DNA of 64,000 nucleotides from assembly GCA_022478985.1 (NCBI GenBank), contig JAKSZP010000200.1:83299-147298 (forward strand). The letters are read 5' to 3'. The position numbers were made by a program, and so were the translations under genes. The notes beneath the pieces are model-generated. The model was not told the DNA's origin. It was given only the letters and a program-made list of their open reading frames with translations, and searched no databases. The stretch comes from Massospora cicadina. Taxonomy: Eukaryota; Entomophthoromycota; Entomophthoromycetes; Entomophthorales; Entomophthoraceae. This document shows positions 33,500 through 44,659 of this stretch, one piece after another. Numbering within the stretch: position 1 is the first letter of the stretch; every line of letters begins with the position of its first letter.

Positions 33500-34188
33500 T
33501 GATTGACTACGCTCAGAGAGTTGGGAAACACCCTCTCTTCATTCCTTATAGATCTCTTGAACCTTTTTTTGGGAACTGTACATCAATAAAATTTGATATC
33601 CCATGATTTAAATAAATGAGCTGCTGTTGTACTTCGTTGTAGGAAGTTAGATTATTAATAATAGCATCATGATTATATCAGCTAAACTTGGAGGCCAACT
33701 TAAAAACTTGGAAATATAATTATTCAAGGATTGGAGTCCTTCTAGTAAATTGAGCATCCCTTGATGGTGCTTTCCAACTACAGGTAGCAAGTGGTATGAT
33801 GTAGGATGTACAAGTTGTTGTAGTTATTGTTTGGAGCCAATCCCTGGCATTTGAGAGGTTTGCAGCACTTCTCACAATATAGAAGGTACTGAATTTGATC
33901 AAGATTGGGTAGAACATATTCCAGAGATTAGAGCCCCTTCAAGTAATTGATTGATGATATTTTGCAAGGCCTCAGGTGGAATTTGAAATTCTGAGGCGAA
34001 ACTTAAGTTAGTATTATAGAATTCCAAGTTGGCCCAAAATTCCAACATGGAGGGTAATCTTGGGATTTAGCTCCAATTGAAGGGACCCATCATAAAATAC
34101 TGCCTTGCTCTTGATTTTGAGCCTTGTCAGGCAAAAATTGAGAATCCATGGTGATAGATGTGGTCACTGGTGCATAACTCAGAGTGCT

Positions 34189-34205
34189 CCCTGTAGTGAG
34201 CACCA
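34189..34205 (-). promoter_or_regulatory. Primer-binding site of E2
   Basis: TGGTGCTCACTACAGGG on the reverse strand lies one base from the 5' LTR and is identical to the E3 site. Confidence 0.75.
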
Positions 34206-34206
34206 C

Positions 34207-34505
34207 TCTTGAAGTTTTGAATTGCACTTCTAATGAATCAGGTTTAACCTCAAAGTTACACTAGGCGGATTCTTCAAAAAGCAATAAACTAAATAGGAAA
34301 TACAGGTTAAAAATTGACCTAATTTTTATTTTTGAAAAGAGGAAATATTTATAGGCTTTTTTATGGTTATTAATCTATCAGAGTGAATTAATCTCTGCGC
34401 AATCAAATCTTCAATCAGTTGATTGGGATCTGATTGATCATTAACTTTGATAGATTGTGATAGATTGCTTGCTCCTTCTGATGATGTCAGGGAAATTGAG
34501 GAAGG
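34207..34505 (-). repeat. 5' LTR of E2, first part
   Basis: It matches the 3' LTR up to GAAATTGAGGAAGG, where a solo LTR interrupts. The LTR resumes at 35330 and ends at 35374. Confidence 0.85.
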
Positions 34506-35329
34506 TGTAACGCACTGGCTCCTTCCAATGAGCCACGAATGAGTTGGGCAACAGGATCCATGTTACAGACCATAGGGCTGACAGGGCTCCTGATACTACT
34601 CTCCTTGTGCGCGCGCTACAAGATTGGACAAGCACCCCCTGGAAGACAGTTACAAATATACTTAACCCCAGCAACATGCCTTGACTCCAAGACAAGGTAT
34701 AAAGGGAGGCAATAGCTCTCCCAAGCTCACTCTCAAAGTCCAATTCTTGTTGATTCAAGCCAAACATGGCTGCAGTTAGGCAATATTTAAGAATAAAAAC
34801 AAAGTATAAATATATGAATTTTAAGTTCTTTTATTTAATATTGGCCAGGTCGATAGAAAACAGAACTGAGAAGCCTCCAGCTCCCAGTTCCTTCCCTATA
34901 TACACATGCTACAAGCTAATATAAAATATAACACAAGCTTATGGTGCTAATCTGACTAATGCTTGGTGTAAACCTTACAGCAGGATCGCGGAATCCTCAC
35001 TCAATGGTTCTGTGCCAGTTCCAATTCTCAACAGTTCCGCACCAGTTCCATTTTGAATTCCAAATGAACCGCGAAACTTCCAAGCACCTGTTCCATTCCA
35101 TTCTTGATTCAAATCTAAATCGAATCTCGAAACTCCCCATTTTACCTGATTCTCATTTTTCCTCGACTTGGACGCCCATCTGGCTCCTTGGCCTACTCCA
35201 AGCTCCTGCCCCTTAGGCGTCCCTGCCAGGACCAACTCCCCCTCCTCCTCCATACATCCAGACACAGCCTGCCCTGTCTTACCAAAGATCAGGGCAATGT
35301 GATGCTGAGGATAAACCTCAACCGTCACA
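34506..35329 (-). repeat. Solo LTR of the E1 family
   Basis: It is an 824-base copy of the E1 LTR (TGTAACGCAC to CCGTCACA) with perfect five-base duplications GAAGG at 34501-34505 and 35330-35334. It keeps TATATA (34897-34902), the primer-matching AAACAGAACT (34858-34867) and the MFGLNQQ frame (34767 leftwards). It is more diverged than the two E1 LTRs are from each other. Confidence 0.93.
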
Positions 35330-35379
35330 GAAGGGGATTTTTTGGAGATATGCAAATTTGGTGAAATCCTGACACTATG

Positions 35380-36311
35380 CATAACCTCCCAACAAGCAAA
35401 TGAAGCAGCCAAACCAACTAATTGCCTTGCCTCTCTGTTTTTCAATGCTGATATTCACAGCCTATCAATTGGTCCAGATGAACTAAATGATTCAGTGCCA
35501 AATTTATATAATTCTGGCCGGGGCAACTGAAAATCTTGAAAAATCAAGCAGATTAAATGATCCAAGTGACATTGAGACTAAAGCGCACTTTTCTACCACT
35601 TTTTCTTACACTACACTGGCTCCTAAGACTGCACTTATAGCTAAACTGTAACAAGGCCTCCATATCTGATGTGCATCTCCTTGCCAAGGCTCAGAAAAAT
35701 TAAAAATTTTCCTTGAACCAGCTGAGCTGAGGGTTGCTGCAACTGATTCACCTCCCTTGAAAAGATCCTCAGTAGTTCTGGGAAGTTGCTTAGCCTAGCT
35801 GAGTCAAATGCTTCCAGACTAATTCACCTCCATTTACCAATTTGTTTAGTTCTAAACATTTTATTTATTATTTATTGTTTACTAGCATTTAGGCTTGCCA
35901 CCTATCACAAAAAATTAAAGCTACCTGATCTAACCAATTGGAAGGAACAAATTAAATTCTAATATGGATAGCTGATTAACTCTAGTAATCTACAAACTGC
36001 TGAATTGGTGGTTAATCCACAAAACTCAACCTAAGGGTGCCTGCCACATGAAATTAGGTTTTGCATCAACAATCCAAATTGTTTACACCAATCCAACCTT
36101 AATTCCTAGCATCTTAAACATTACTTATGGCCTCCAGTTTTAATCAAAAGCCAAACCACCCAATTCAGATCTTGGGACTAACCCAACCAAGAATCTTGTC
36201 CCCATCAAAGAAAGTCAGGCTGAAGTTATTATTCTCCAGGCCAAGTTGGGGCAGCACCTATTCAACCTGGGCAATGCAACTGTCCTCCCAGTTGAGGCTT
36301 GGAGGGGGCTC
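35380..36311 (+). other. Internal region of E4, right part, with polypurine tract
   Basis: No domain recognised. The end (36294-36311, GAGGCTTGGAGGGGGCTC) is the polypurine tract preceding the 3' LTR. Confidence 0.5.
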
Positions 36312-36901
36312 TGTCAGGCTTTGCCCCAATGCAAGTGAAGCCTTGACTTCAGGTTTATGAATGGCTTATTATTTTAATCATATTATATTTACAAAATCAA
36401 TAGTTTGTAAATGATCCTTTGTTGGGCTGTGGGCCTGAAATTATCACCAACTTTAAGCTATTACTCTGTTGATTGATGCTTTGTTGGGCAAAGGCCTAAA
36501 ATTATTATTAGCTTTGAATTATATAGCATTGACCAATCCCCATTTACAAAGTTAAATAATCAGATAAAATACTTAGGATAAATTCACCTCAACAACCAAT
36601 TTCTGATAAGCTTAGGTGATTTTTCCCTATTCCAGCTTAGTCCTAATTTCCTTGGCCCTATATAAGTGCTAGGGTTATATTTAATAAAGGACCATTTAGC
36701 TCATAAAATTGACTTTTGCCTAGCTTTTGTTAGAAATTTTGCCTATTCAAAGTAACAGAGATTTGCCTTGACAACGTTTATTCCATCAAGAGATTGCTCT
36801 AGAGACTCAAAATCTTCTAGGGGTTGCCACTCGAGCTATATGCCTAATAATTGTGTAGCTTTTGAAGGACCTGGCCTTTGAATTTAAGGGAAAATTCATT
36901 A
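36312..36901 (+). repeat. 3' LTR of E4
   Basis: It begins TGTCAGGCTTTGCCCC. The end lies at 36898 (TTCA) or 36901, depending on whether the flanking GTGGG is taken as the target duplication. Confidence 0.7.
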
Positions 36902-37290
36902 GTGGGTGTTAATTAGTTGATTTGCTAGATTCAATTGGTTTTGAATGAGTGGGCGGCAATTAGTTGATTCGATAAACAATTGGTTTTGGCTAAATGGTTA
37001 GTATTTTTTGATTCGATAGGTTGAATTGATTTTGGTCATTTGAATTTTTGGTTGATTTGATAAGTCAATTGAGTTTAGCCGAGTGATAGGTAGTTTTTGT
37101 TTGATTTGTTAAATTCGATTGGGTTTGCTGAAGTTTTGTGGGTTTGATTGATTCGATAAGTTTAATGACTTTCTAACTTACCGATGGGCTTTTATAATAA
37201 AAAGCTAAAATAATCGATTAGAATCATCTGGTAAAAAACCCAAACGACGCTGGGGAAATCGGCTAGTGCTATAATTTTAGTTGCAACAAA
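36902..37290 (+). repeat. Minisatellite continuation and Helitron-like 3' terminus
   Basis: The same degenerate unit as at 19.8 kb resumes here and ends in the conserved terminal block: CTAAAATAATCGATTAGAA, a CCCA/TGGG stem (37239-37254), then CTAG at 37263-37266 followed by T. Unlike the other copies it retains CpG sites. Confidence 0.6.
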
Positions 37291-37369
37291 ACCGATGCAA
37301 TGCCAAACACTAGTAAGTTATCATTTATTCGAGGCGCTAGTAAGTAATTTAAGAGCTTAAATTTAATAA

Positions 37370-37636
37370 ACAAGGCTACTCAATGGCCACTGCCTCCCGA
37401 GTTCGATCTCGATAGATGAACTTCGGGTAGGGGACGATTTTGACTGGGCTGGCGTTACGCACCGATGTCCCAAACTGAGATAGCGAATAGCAAGGCAATC
37501 CTTGGAGTTCCTGGCCTATCAACGCTGCGCATGGAGGTTTACTAGGATTTATCCTCTTTTCCTATTGATTCGATTTCCCATTAATCGATGCGGTATCGTC
37601 CCCAGAGCCCACCTCGAATAAAAATGTTATTGCTCG
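37370..37636 (+). repeat. tRNA-derived SINE, CpG-rich copy
   Basis: It has a B-box GAGTTCGATCTCG (near 37400) and the full SINE body to the tail CCCACCTCGAATAAAAATG. The A-box portion is not convincing. It is homologous to 15101-15390 over most of its length and lies about 200 bases upstream of the MPP10 start codon. Confidence 0.6.
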
Positions 37637-37842
37637 AGTTTAGTTGCCATAACACTCGCACATGAGAGAATGTTGCCCTGATAAATACGGTTAATTGTAA
37701 ATTTTGAGCGTTAAGTGCGATCGGATTTACTTCCCTAGCAGCACGGGCAAGATGGTATAAAACAATTACCTAGACAAGTATTTATTTTAGATCTACTTTT
37801 TATAGGCCAATACTCTTTTTTTCTTTTTTGACCAAAATCACC

Positions 37843-39627
37843 ATGCTATCTGAACCAGGCGACTCTTCCAAAGGCCCTCTGGCCTCAGGAGTAAAAATCA
37901 ATAAAAACTCAACTATCTCTCAGCTGATCAACAATCTAACTACAAGACCATATGACTTTCTAGAAGCTAATAAAATCGTCTCGGACCAAACTTTAAAATT
38001 AGCCGAGGAGTTGTACAGCTTAAGTAAGTTGTCTTTATTTTAAGGTTTCATATTTGGTTTTGGTCTTTCGTTTTTTTGTTCCTTTCTGACTGCGAGTTTT
38101 CTAATGTGCATCTATTACAGCGAAAGCACAGGAGCTTCCTTACCGACTTGTTTCAAGAAATTCTGTGCGATCCAAGGCACATGGTTTTGGCTTAGAAAGA
38201 CTTATAGTTACTGGTTTTGACACCGATCAGATTTGGCAACAGATTGAACTTCGCAATAAGCCATTCTTTGAAAGGCGTTCCGGGCCTTTGTTAAACGAAT
38301 TATTGGGTTCCCATGATTTTTCTGATGAGGGGGAGGAGGAGGAGGAGTTTGAAGCCAAGAATGAGCTTTCAGATGTATCTGCTGATCTTGAGATGGAAAA
38401 CGATGGTGCGGAAGAATCAGAATCTGCTGATGAAATTGAAGTATCTGAAGAAGAAAGCGAAGGAGAGGCTGCAAATGAATTAGAAGAAAATGATATAGTT
38501 GAAAGCATTGACGAAGACGAAGAAGACGTGTTTAATGAAGAAGAACGCACTGAAGTGGATGACGAATTTTTCTCGCTTAATAGAATGCATAAGATGGTTG
38601 AAGCAGCTGAACAAGAGGAGCTTAACTCTCCCGTTGAGAAAGACAGTGATGAAGAAAGCATTGATCTTCAAAGAGATCCAGATGAGTTAGGTTCAGAGGG
38701 TGATATACCTGCTGACGAGATGAAAATTCTCCGATTTCTTTAAAGGATTACCCAAAAGAAAGGAGAAGAAAAGGGAGAGTCTCGAAAAGTCAATTTGTCC
38801 CTAAGTCTAAAACGGAACTTTTTGAAGATGATAGCGAAGTGGATAATAATGGTAAGCTTACCAAGTTTGAACAGAAAGAGGCAAAGATGTCCAGGATGAT
38901 TGAAGAATTGGAGGAAGAGAATGTTTCTGCTAAGCCCTGGACTATGATGGGCGAGGCGGCTGCTTGGAATCGACCTAAGAATTCCTTGCTTGAGGAGGAT
39001 CTTGAGTTTGATCATGCTTCCAAGCCAGTTCCAGTAGTCACAGTGGAAGTGACACAATCCTTAGAGCAGATGATTCAAAAGCGTATCCTTGACCAGGATT
39101 TTAATGATGTTGTTAAGCCTGCTAAGGAAAAGTTGAAACCTAAATTTAATTCGGAAGAGGTAGAACTCGATATGGAGAAGGCCAAAAAATCTTTAGCTCA
39201 AGTTTATGAAGATGAATACCGCAAATCCACAACTCAAGAGGGTCAAGCGGATGACATCCCACCTGAGGTTCAGAAGGCCCATCAGGAGATTGATGCTTTG
39301 TTTCAGTCAGTCAGTTATAAGTTGGATGCTTTGGCTAACTGTCATTATGCTCCCAAGATGCCCAAGATTGAAGTCCAAGTTGTGCACGACCTCCCTGCCA
39401 TTGCTATTGAGGAAAAAATCCCGCTCGCCGTTTCTGACGCAACTCTGCTTGCGCCCGAGGAGGTGTTTGCGCAGGCTCACCACGGCCAAGCCGGCAAATT
39501 GGAGACTTCTAACGAGCTAAGTCGCGAAGAACGTAATCGACTTCGCAATCGCAAAAAGCGTCTGGCCAAGTTACGCGCCAAGAATGCTGCCCCACCCGCC
39601 CCAATTGCTTCCAACGTAAAATCCTAA
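37843..39627 (+). CDS. MPP10: Mpp10 homologue, U3 small nucleolar ribonucleoprotein component
   Basis: Mpp10 works in the nucleolus with Imp3 and Imp4 in the U3 snoRNP, needed for 18S rRNA processing. I start at the ATG at 37843 (context ATCACCATG). Exon 1 is 37843-38023 and exon 2 is 38121-39627, giving about 561 residues, normal for the family. The N-terminus (TTRPYDFLEANK) is followed by long acidic runs and VDDEFFSLNRMHKMVEAAEQ. The most conserved block is in the C-terminal half: KPWTMMGEAAAWNRPKNSLL, EEDLEFDHA, QKRILDQDFNDVVKP. It ends in a basic RNRKKRLAKL tail. The frame breaks twice, at 38723-38726 and 38785-38788, each explained by one extra A in a four-A run. These could be assembly errors or inactivating changes. 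The gene is otherwise well preserved and identity is strong. Confidence 0.9.
38024..38120 (+). other. Intron of MPP10
   Basis: 97 bases, donor GTAAGT, branch-like CTGAC (38086-38090), acceptor TTACAG. Joining keeps the frame (L-T-K-A-Q-E-L-P-Y-R-L across the junction). Confidence 0.85.
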
Positions 39628-41269
39628 ATTTTAGTTTCACGCTGCTTTTTTTTACAATTATCTTTTGTGAAACTCGTTTGACTTAACTTGGGCCTTTTTA
39701 ATCAATTCTAGAAAACATATATCCCTTCTTCAAATAGATGAGTGCATGAATCCATGATTAATTATAATAAACTTTCATTTAGCCTTATATTCATTAACTT
39801 TTTGAAATATTATTGAAGTGGAGCACATATTTTTATGTTTGAGTTTAGTGCTACAAGTTTATTTTTGATTAACCTTTCAACTAGTGCAAACTGAAAAGCG
39901 ATTGTTAAAGGCTAGCCACATAATTCTGATTTTTATATACAAATTAGTGATATAGGCTAAACAGCCAGTATTAATTTTAAAGAATCAAATGCCATTTGGG
40001 TGCGATTAGTGACCATATTTGGATTTTGGTGATTAAAACAATACGTGAGCCACTTTTTAAAAATGTGCTTTATCACAATTCTTTCCTTATATGCTTGCCT
40101 ACATCAAAAATTCCATGGGTGACTTGACCTAAGGTCAGCTCAGCTTAATTACTTTTTATCATAATGGCTCACCTTACAACGCTTATAATAACCGTTTAAT
40201 AATTTACTATATTTAAAATATTGTGTAGATCTCCGCAGACAGAAAAATTCATAAATGATGACTGTATCTTAGTATACTACTAGTTTTAATAAAAGTTACA
40301 GGTACCAAATAGATAAATAAAATTTAGTTGATCAGAAGTAAATTATTTTACCCTGGCCCCCTAACTGGCAAATATTTAAGCTGCCAGTCTAACTTGCACC
40401 TTTGCATATTATGGAGGTACCAGACGAGGACTTATTAATTGAAAATTAAGTGAAGTATACCGAAACACAATCTTAGACTTGAAGTACTTTAGATGAAACT
40501 ATGTAATTGTAAAAAAGCTATTATCCAGTTGTTTTATGCATGTTACTTTCATATTGCTAAGCCTATCAGTTCTACTTTCTAATTACTGAAGGTATTATAA
40601 CCAGACCATCTAGTACTAAAAAAAAGGTATTATAACCAAGGATATAAGACTTTAACGTTTTTTCACATTTTACCATGTATATCACTGTGATCTGTATTAT
40701 TTAACGTGATTAGTGTTATATTGCTTTTGTGTCCACATGAAAGTTAAGATCTTTGACAAAGGTACATATAAATTAGCTTTCATTTATTCTGCTATAACAT
40801 GCCTAATGGAGATAACTAAGTACTAGTTCTTTAAATTAAACTTTTTTGCCTTATCTAAATTTTAACTCATCCCAATCATTGTTTCTAGATATAGATATGC
40901 ACATTTCATTGTCAATAACTTTATCCTTAGCTATATAATTTTGAGTATTTTTTAGATTACTAGTAAATAAATCCTTTTAGCATTTAACTCTTTTAACCTA
41001 ATTATATATATGCTAGTATAGTCTTTTTAATTAATTGATTTACAAAAATTGACTAAGTTACATATATTAAGATATAAGATTGTAAAAGGTTTTGACCTAA
41101 GTCTCAGAAGTACATTTTTCAAATCTAGATCTAAATATATAAGTTATCTTCAAGGCATTTAACATTAAAATTTACCTTACTGCCTTAGATTATTTAAATA
41201 TTTTAGCTCAAAGATGAGAAAAAATTAGACTTCCAAAATAGTTAAAGAGTTGTTTTGCTAAGAGTCAAA
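39628..41269. other. AT-rich intergenic region
   Basis: No gene or domain seen. It contains one micro-insertion with flanking duplication at 40590-40638. The 3' end and polyadenylation signal of MPP10 are presumably just after 39627. Confidence 0.6.
40590..40638 (+). repeat. Micro-insertion with A-run and 14-bp flanking duplication
   Basis: AGGTATTATAACCA occurs at 40590-40603 and 40625-40638, flanking a 21-base insert that reads GACCATCTAGTACT and then A7. The same core recurs at 49221 and 49258. Confidence 0.7.
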
Positions 41270-42155
41270 TCTATAGAAAGTGTCTGTAACCCTCCTGATT
41301 ATAAGAAGGTGATGGAAATCAAAAGTCAGGTAAACTGGGAACCTATGAGTAAAACAAATGCCAACAAGACACTGATAACAGTGTCTATGATAGGGTGACC
41401 CCCAAAGAGTATATAAGTAATTTATAAAAAAGTCAATTAGACTAACAAGGAAATTACATAGTTAAACTCCCAGATAGAGTTTTTACCCATTGAGTTTTGG
41501 GGTCTAGGCCCTTTGAAATCTTAATGTTAAGTGATCTAGACTCCACCATTATCGAAAACAATCTAAAATACAATTGTAAAAGAATATAAAAGCATATGGT
41601 GCATGATACCTCCTTGAAGAGGTTCACAGACAGGATAAACCAAGGGATCACAAAATAGATATTAATATATATATCTATAGAGGAGATGACCAACAAGGAA
41701 GTTGGTCCAGAAAAACTGGCTATATGGAAAATAGGGGTATGGGACATGGTTATTTTGATGCAGGACTAAGCCCAATTTAGCCAATTAGATCAGACTACCA
41801 TTGATGGTAGTAGCATATCTCAAGTATTCTCAAACACAAGCTTTGGTTAGGACGTAAATAGTATCATAATTAGTAATATTATACTGGCTTAGATATTTAA
41901 ATACCCATTCATAAATTAAACTTAACAACCAATCTTTGTTGATATAGTAGCTAGTAAGCTTTAGGGATGTTAATGTAATGCTGTCAACCCCAACCCATGA
42001 TCCCTTGGTACCAACATGAAATACTTAGCCCTTACTCAACGTTGGTCCAGTGTATATTTAAGATCATGGAGGGAAGCAACTTGTATCCTTTAGCTTTACC
42101 CACCTAATCCTTGTTCCTATAATTGTTACTCACAATTATGTTATAGGCCATGATA
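41270..42155 (-). repeat. 3' LTR of A2
   Basis: It aligns with 50940-51814 over its length (for example AACGTTGGTCCAG near 42040 and 51700) and, reversed, with the family A LTR at 56899. The outer T-G is T-C here. The polypurine tract follows at 42156 (TTACCTCC in reverse). Confidence 0.8.
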
Positions 42156-42329
42156 TTACCTCCAGCTTTTGGGAAACCACCCCTCCTCCAGGAGTATCAG
42201 CTAGTAAGAAGTTTTTGTGGGAAGAATAAATTCATAGCAGTGACTGTGTGGGTTCCCTTAGGACCAGTGGCCTTATGAAAGCGCTTGTAAAAAAGTATTA
42301 ATTAAGTCTTGAGTGTGGACACAATCACA

Positions 42330-43340
42330 AGATGGAACCTAACTGTTTATTAACTGCATAAAACGCTTCTCATGATATTAAGTACTACAGATGTTGCTCT
42401 AATCTACAGGAGTCCACAATATCCTCCACTTTAAATTCTGATTCTTCTCAACATAATAAGATTCTGGAGTCTCAAGAGATTACCCTTAATTAAAGCTAAC
42501 TTACTTTTATGGATGTGGAAAAGATTTAGGACTTAGGGGGCTTTAACTGGTAGGAAGATGGACCACCTTTCTGAAAATGCAGTAAGGTCTTATCCTCTTG
42601 TGTCCCAGTTTCTTGCTTGGTTGCTTTATTGGGGTATTTTTGGCATCAAGCCTCATGAAATCTTCTTCCTCATACTCAGGTACAACTTTTCTCTTTCTAA
42701 TCAGCATTCTCTTTATAAGCCTTCATAGCTAAATCCAAATTGGTTTTTATTTTCTGATGTACTTCCTTTATAAACTTGGTAAAATTGACCACAGCCTCCA
42801 CCTTGGACCCACAATGGGTTCCATATTAGTAGAGGAGTTAAAAACATATTTTTCAGAGAAGATAGAGCACCAAATAAAGAAATGTTGGACATTGTTGTAA
42901 TGAACTGTGCCAGCAGAAGGTGTGATACCCAATCTAAATGATCTGCTACAATGTAGCACCTCAGAAACTGTACAAAAACTTTTTTACTCATTCTGTCTGC
43001 TCATTGGTTGTGGATGGAAAGCAGTAGAATGTCAATGGCAAAGCTGGAGAGTTTTGCAAAACTCCCCCAAAAGTTTGATATGAATTGGGGTCCACAAGCA
43101 CTAATGATCTCCCTTGGTATGCCATGGGTGGAGAAAACGTGAGAGACAAATAGCTTAGTCATTTTCACCACCATTACCGCGGTATGGCATGGGATGAAGT
43201 GGAAAAAGATATTAAAACGGTCTCCCACTACCATATTAGCATCATACCCATCCATGTAATGGATGGAAACACCCAGTTCCATCTGCCATATAATTTTACA
43301 TATTGTTTTGGTGAACTGACAAGCAACCAAAGGGGCCTAA
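42330..43340 (-). pseudogene. Integrase and chromodomain of A2
   Basis: 43001-43330 has the first catalytic area and HVFSTHGIPREIISACGPQF (second Asp replaced by Ala). 42713-42991 has FLRCYIVADHLDWVSHLLLA, matching the family A copy at 620. Near 42540-42720 comes the C-terminal domain (DAKNTPIKQPSKKLG) and near 42340-42450 a chromodomain (VEDIVDSCRLEQHL, YLISWEAF). Many stops. Confidence 0.78.
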
Positions 43341-43359
43341 CTAGAGCAGGGAGAGGTTT

Positions 43360-44000
43360 GGGGCACCAACAAGCAGCCAAACATTCACCTCTCATTGGTT
43401 GGCTACTCAAAGTCCTCTGTGTGGTTGGTCCAACCTCAACCATGTGAAAGCTTCTCAAATGGAAACACCCAAAAAGGACCACAGGTATGCAAGGTATGCA
43501 AACCCCAAAACATCCTTTTATTTTTATTCTGGAACATAAAAACCAAGACGCCCGCTGACCAGAGCTTGTCTGGGGAGCAACTGACAATGCTCCCCAGGAA
43601 GGGAATTCTAGGGCCCTTATAGAATTTCCAGAGTGAACTTCAGCATGGGCATGCACGCCTTATAAAGGCAGCACTTCAGGGACCTCACCTGAGCTATTGA
43701 TTAGGCTCACACAAGCCTAATCTACGTCTTGGATGAGGCACAAACCAGCGTCTGAAATGAACAAACCAAAAATGTATTAAAGCGATCTGACTCAAATTTG
43801 GAAAATATGAATCTTAGTTGGAATGTAACAAACGAAACAAACTCATCCATTACAATCTAATAGAAGAAGCTCCACATTAAAGTTAACTGAAAGGGAAGTA
43901 TAAGGCCCTCTCTGCTTTCTGGATTAGTACAATAACACAGCAAGGGGCTGCCAATTTGGTTTCATCCTGTTATAAAAATAGTAATTGTTGGTATATCTAG
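43360..44000. other. Block in A2 unlike the other family A copies
   Basis: The block interrupts the N-terminal part of the A2 integrase and is richer in GC than its surroundings. It contains a perfect 9-bp hairpin at 43699-43722. The long frame on the reverse strand here shows no domain. Probably a small insertion; the boundaries are approximate. Confidence 0.35.
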
Positions 44001-44659
44001 CCTTCTATGCTAAAACGTCCTTCCAATTATACATGCGGTGGATAAGCTCCAGGGTTTTGCCTTCCCACGGTACCCCACAATTAACTTGTCATTATACTAC
44101 TTGATATTTTCCAGGCAAAGAGGTCTGGTGGGAACCCATATGCGTCCCTGGAACCATACCATATCATCTATTTATGGTATCCCCTCATCAGATCTTACTG
44201 GTGTAAGGTGCAATTGGAAAAAATTTGGGATTACTCAAGGATAAGGCTGTGATTGGAAAACCTGTCTGAACATGCCATATTCCTCAAGATTTTCCAATGA
44301 AGCAAGAACAGGGACCCAGTGATGGTAGAGGGATGGTTTGATGTGAATACCTGTAGGAATCACCAGGTGGGTGTTATGAAGTTTCATTTCCTTGGATCAG
44401 GATCCAAGGCTAGGTTACAACTTAGGGCATCAGCTTAAATGTTCTCCTTGTCTTTTGTGAACTCATAAAAGAACAAAATTTGTGAAATGGGCTCATTCTA
44501 GAGGATTTGCCATGGGGTTAAGACATGAGGGGAACAGTATTACAGTAGTGCTAATGATTATAAAAATTTGGAAGGAACGTGGAGGAACAATTTAGATAGT
44601 GGCACCAGTAAATCAGAAACTTCACTACCGCCTATAACTCTTTATTATAAAAAGTATAG

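Larger units (their letters stand above)
28214..35374 (-). mobile_element. Element E2, Ty3/gypsy with both LTRs, flanked by CTATG
   Basis: This is a minus-strand element of about 7.2 kb, of which about 0.83 kb is a later solo LTR in its 5' LTR. Flanks are CTATG on both sides (28209-28213 and 35375-35379). The order is Gag with a collagen-like segment, zinc knuckle, protease, RT/RNase H and integrase. There is no chromodomain. LTR ends are TGTCAGG... and ...AAGA on the element strand, so the 3' terminus is not the usual CA. Confidence 0.88.
19855..36901 (+). mobile_element. LTR element E4, split by E1 and E2
   Basis: A direct repeat flanks this region: about 19855-19860 plus 25834-26416 on the left, and 36312 to about 36901 on the right. 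The primer-binding site TGGTGCTTTCTGCC lies just inside the left copy (26421) and a polypurine tract just before the right copy. Both outer flanks show GTGGG (19850-19854 and 36902-36906), a likely target duplication within the minisatellite. Without E1 and E2 the element would be about 3.9 kb with about 2.7 kb of internal sequence. I recognise no pol domain in it, so it may be non-autonomous. Confidence 0.65.

Noticed and set aside
38208..38690. Long reverse- and forward-frame ORFs inside the acidic part of MPP10
   Set aside because: Low-complexity shadows of the GAA/GAT-rich coding strand, with no independent domain.
43228..43656. 142-codon reverse-strand ORF
   Set aside because: It joins broken integrase sequence to a non-homologous block; the composition looks like chance, no domain found.
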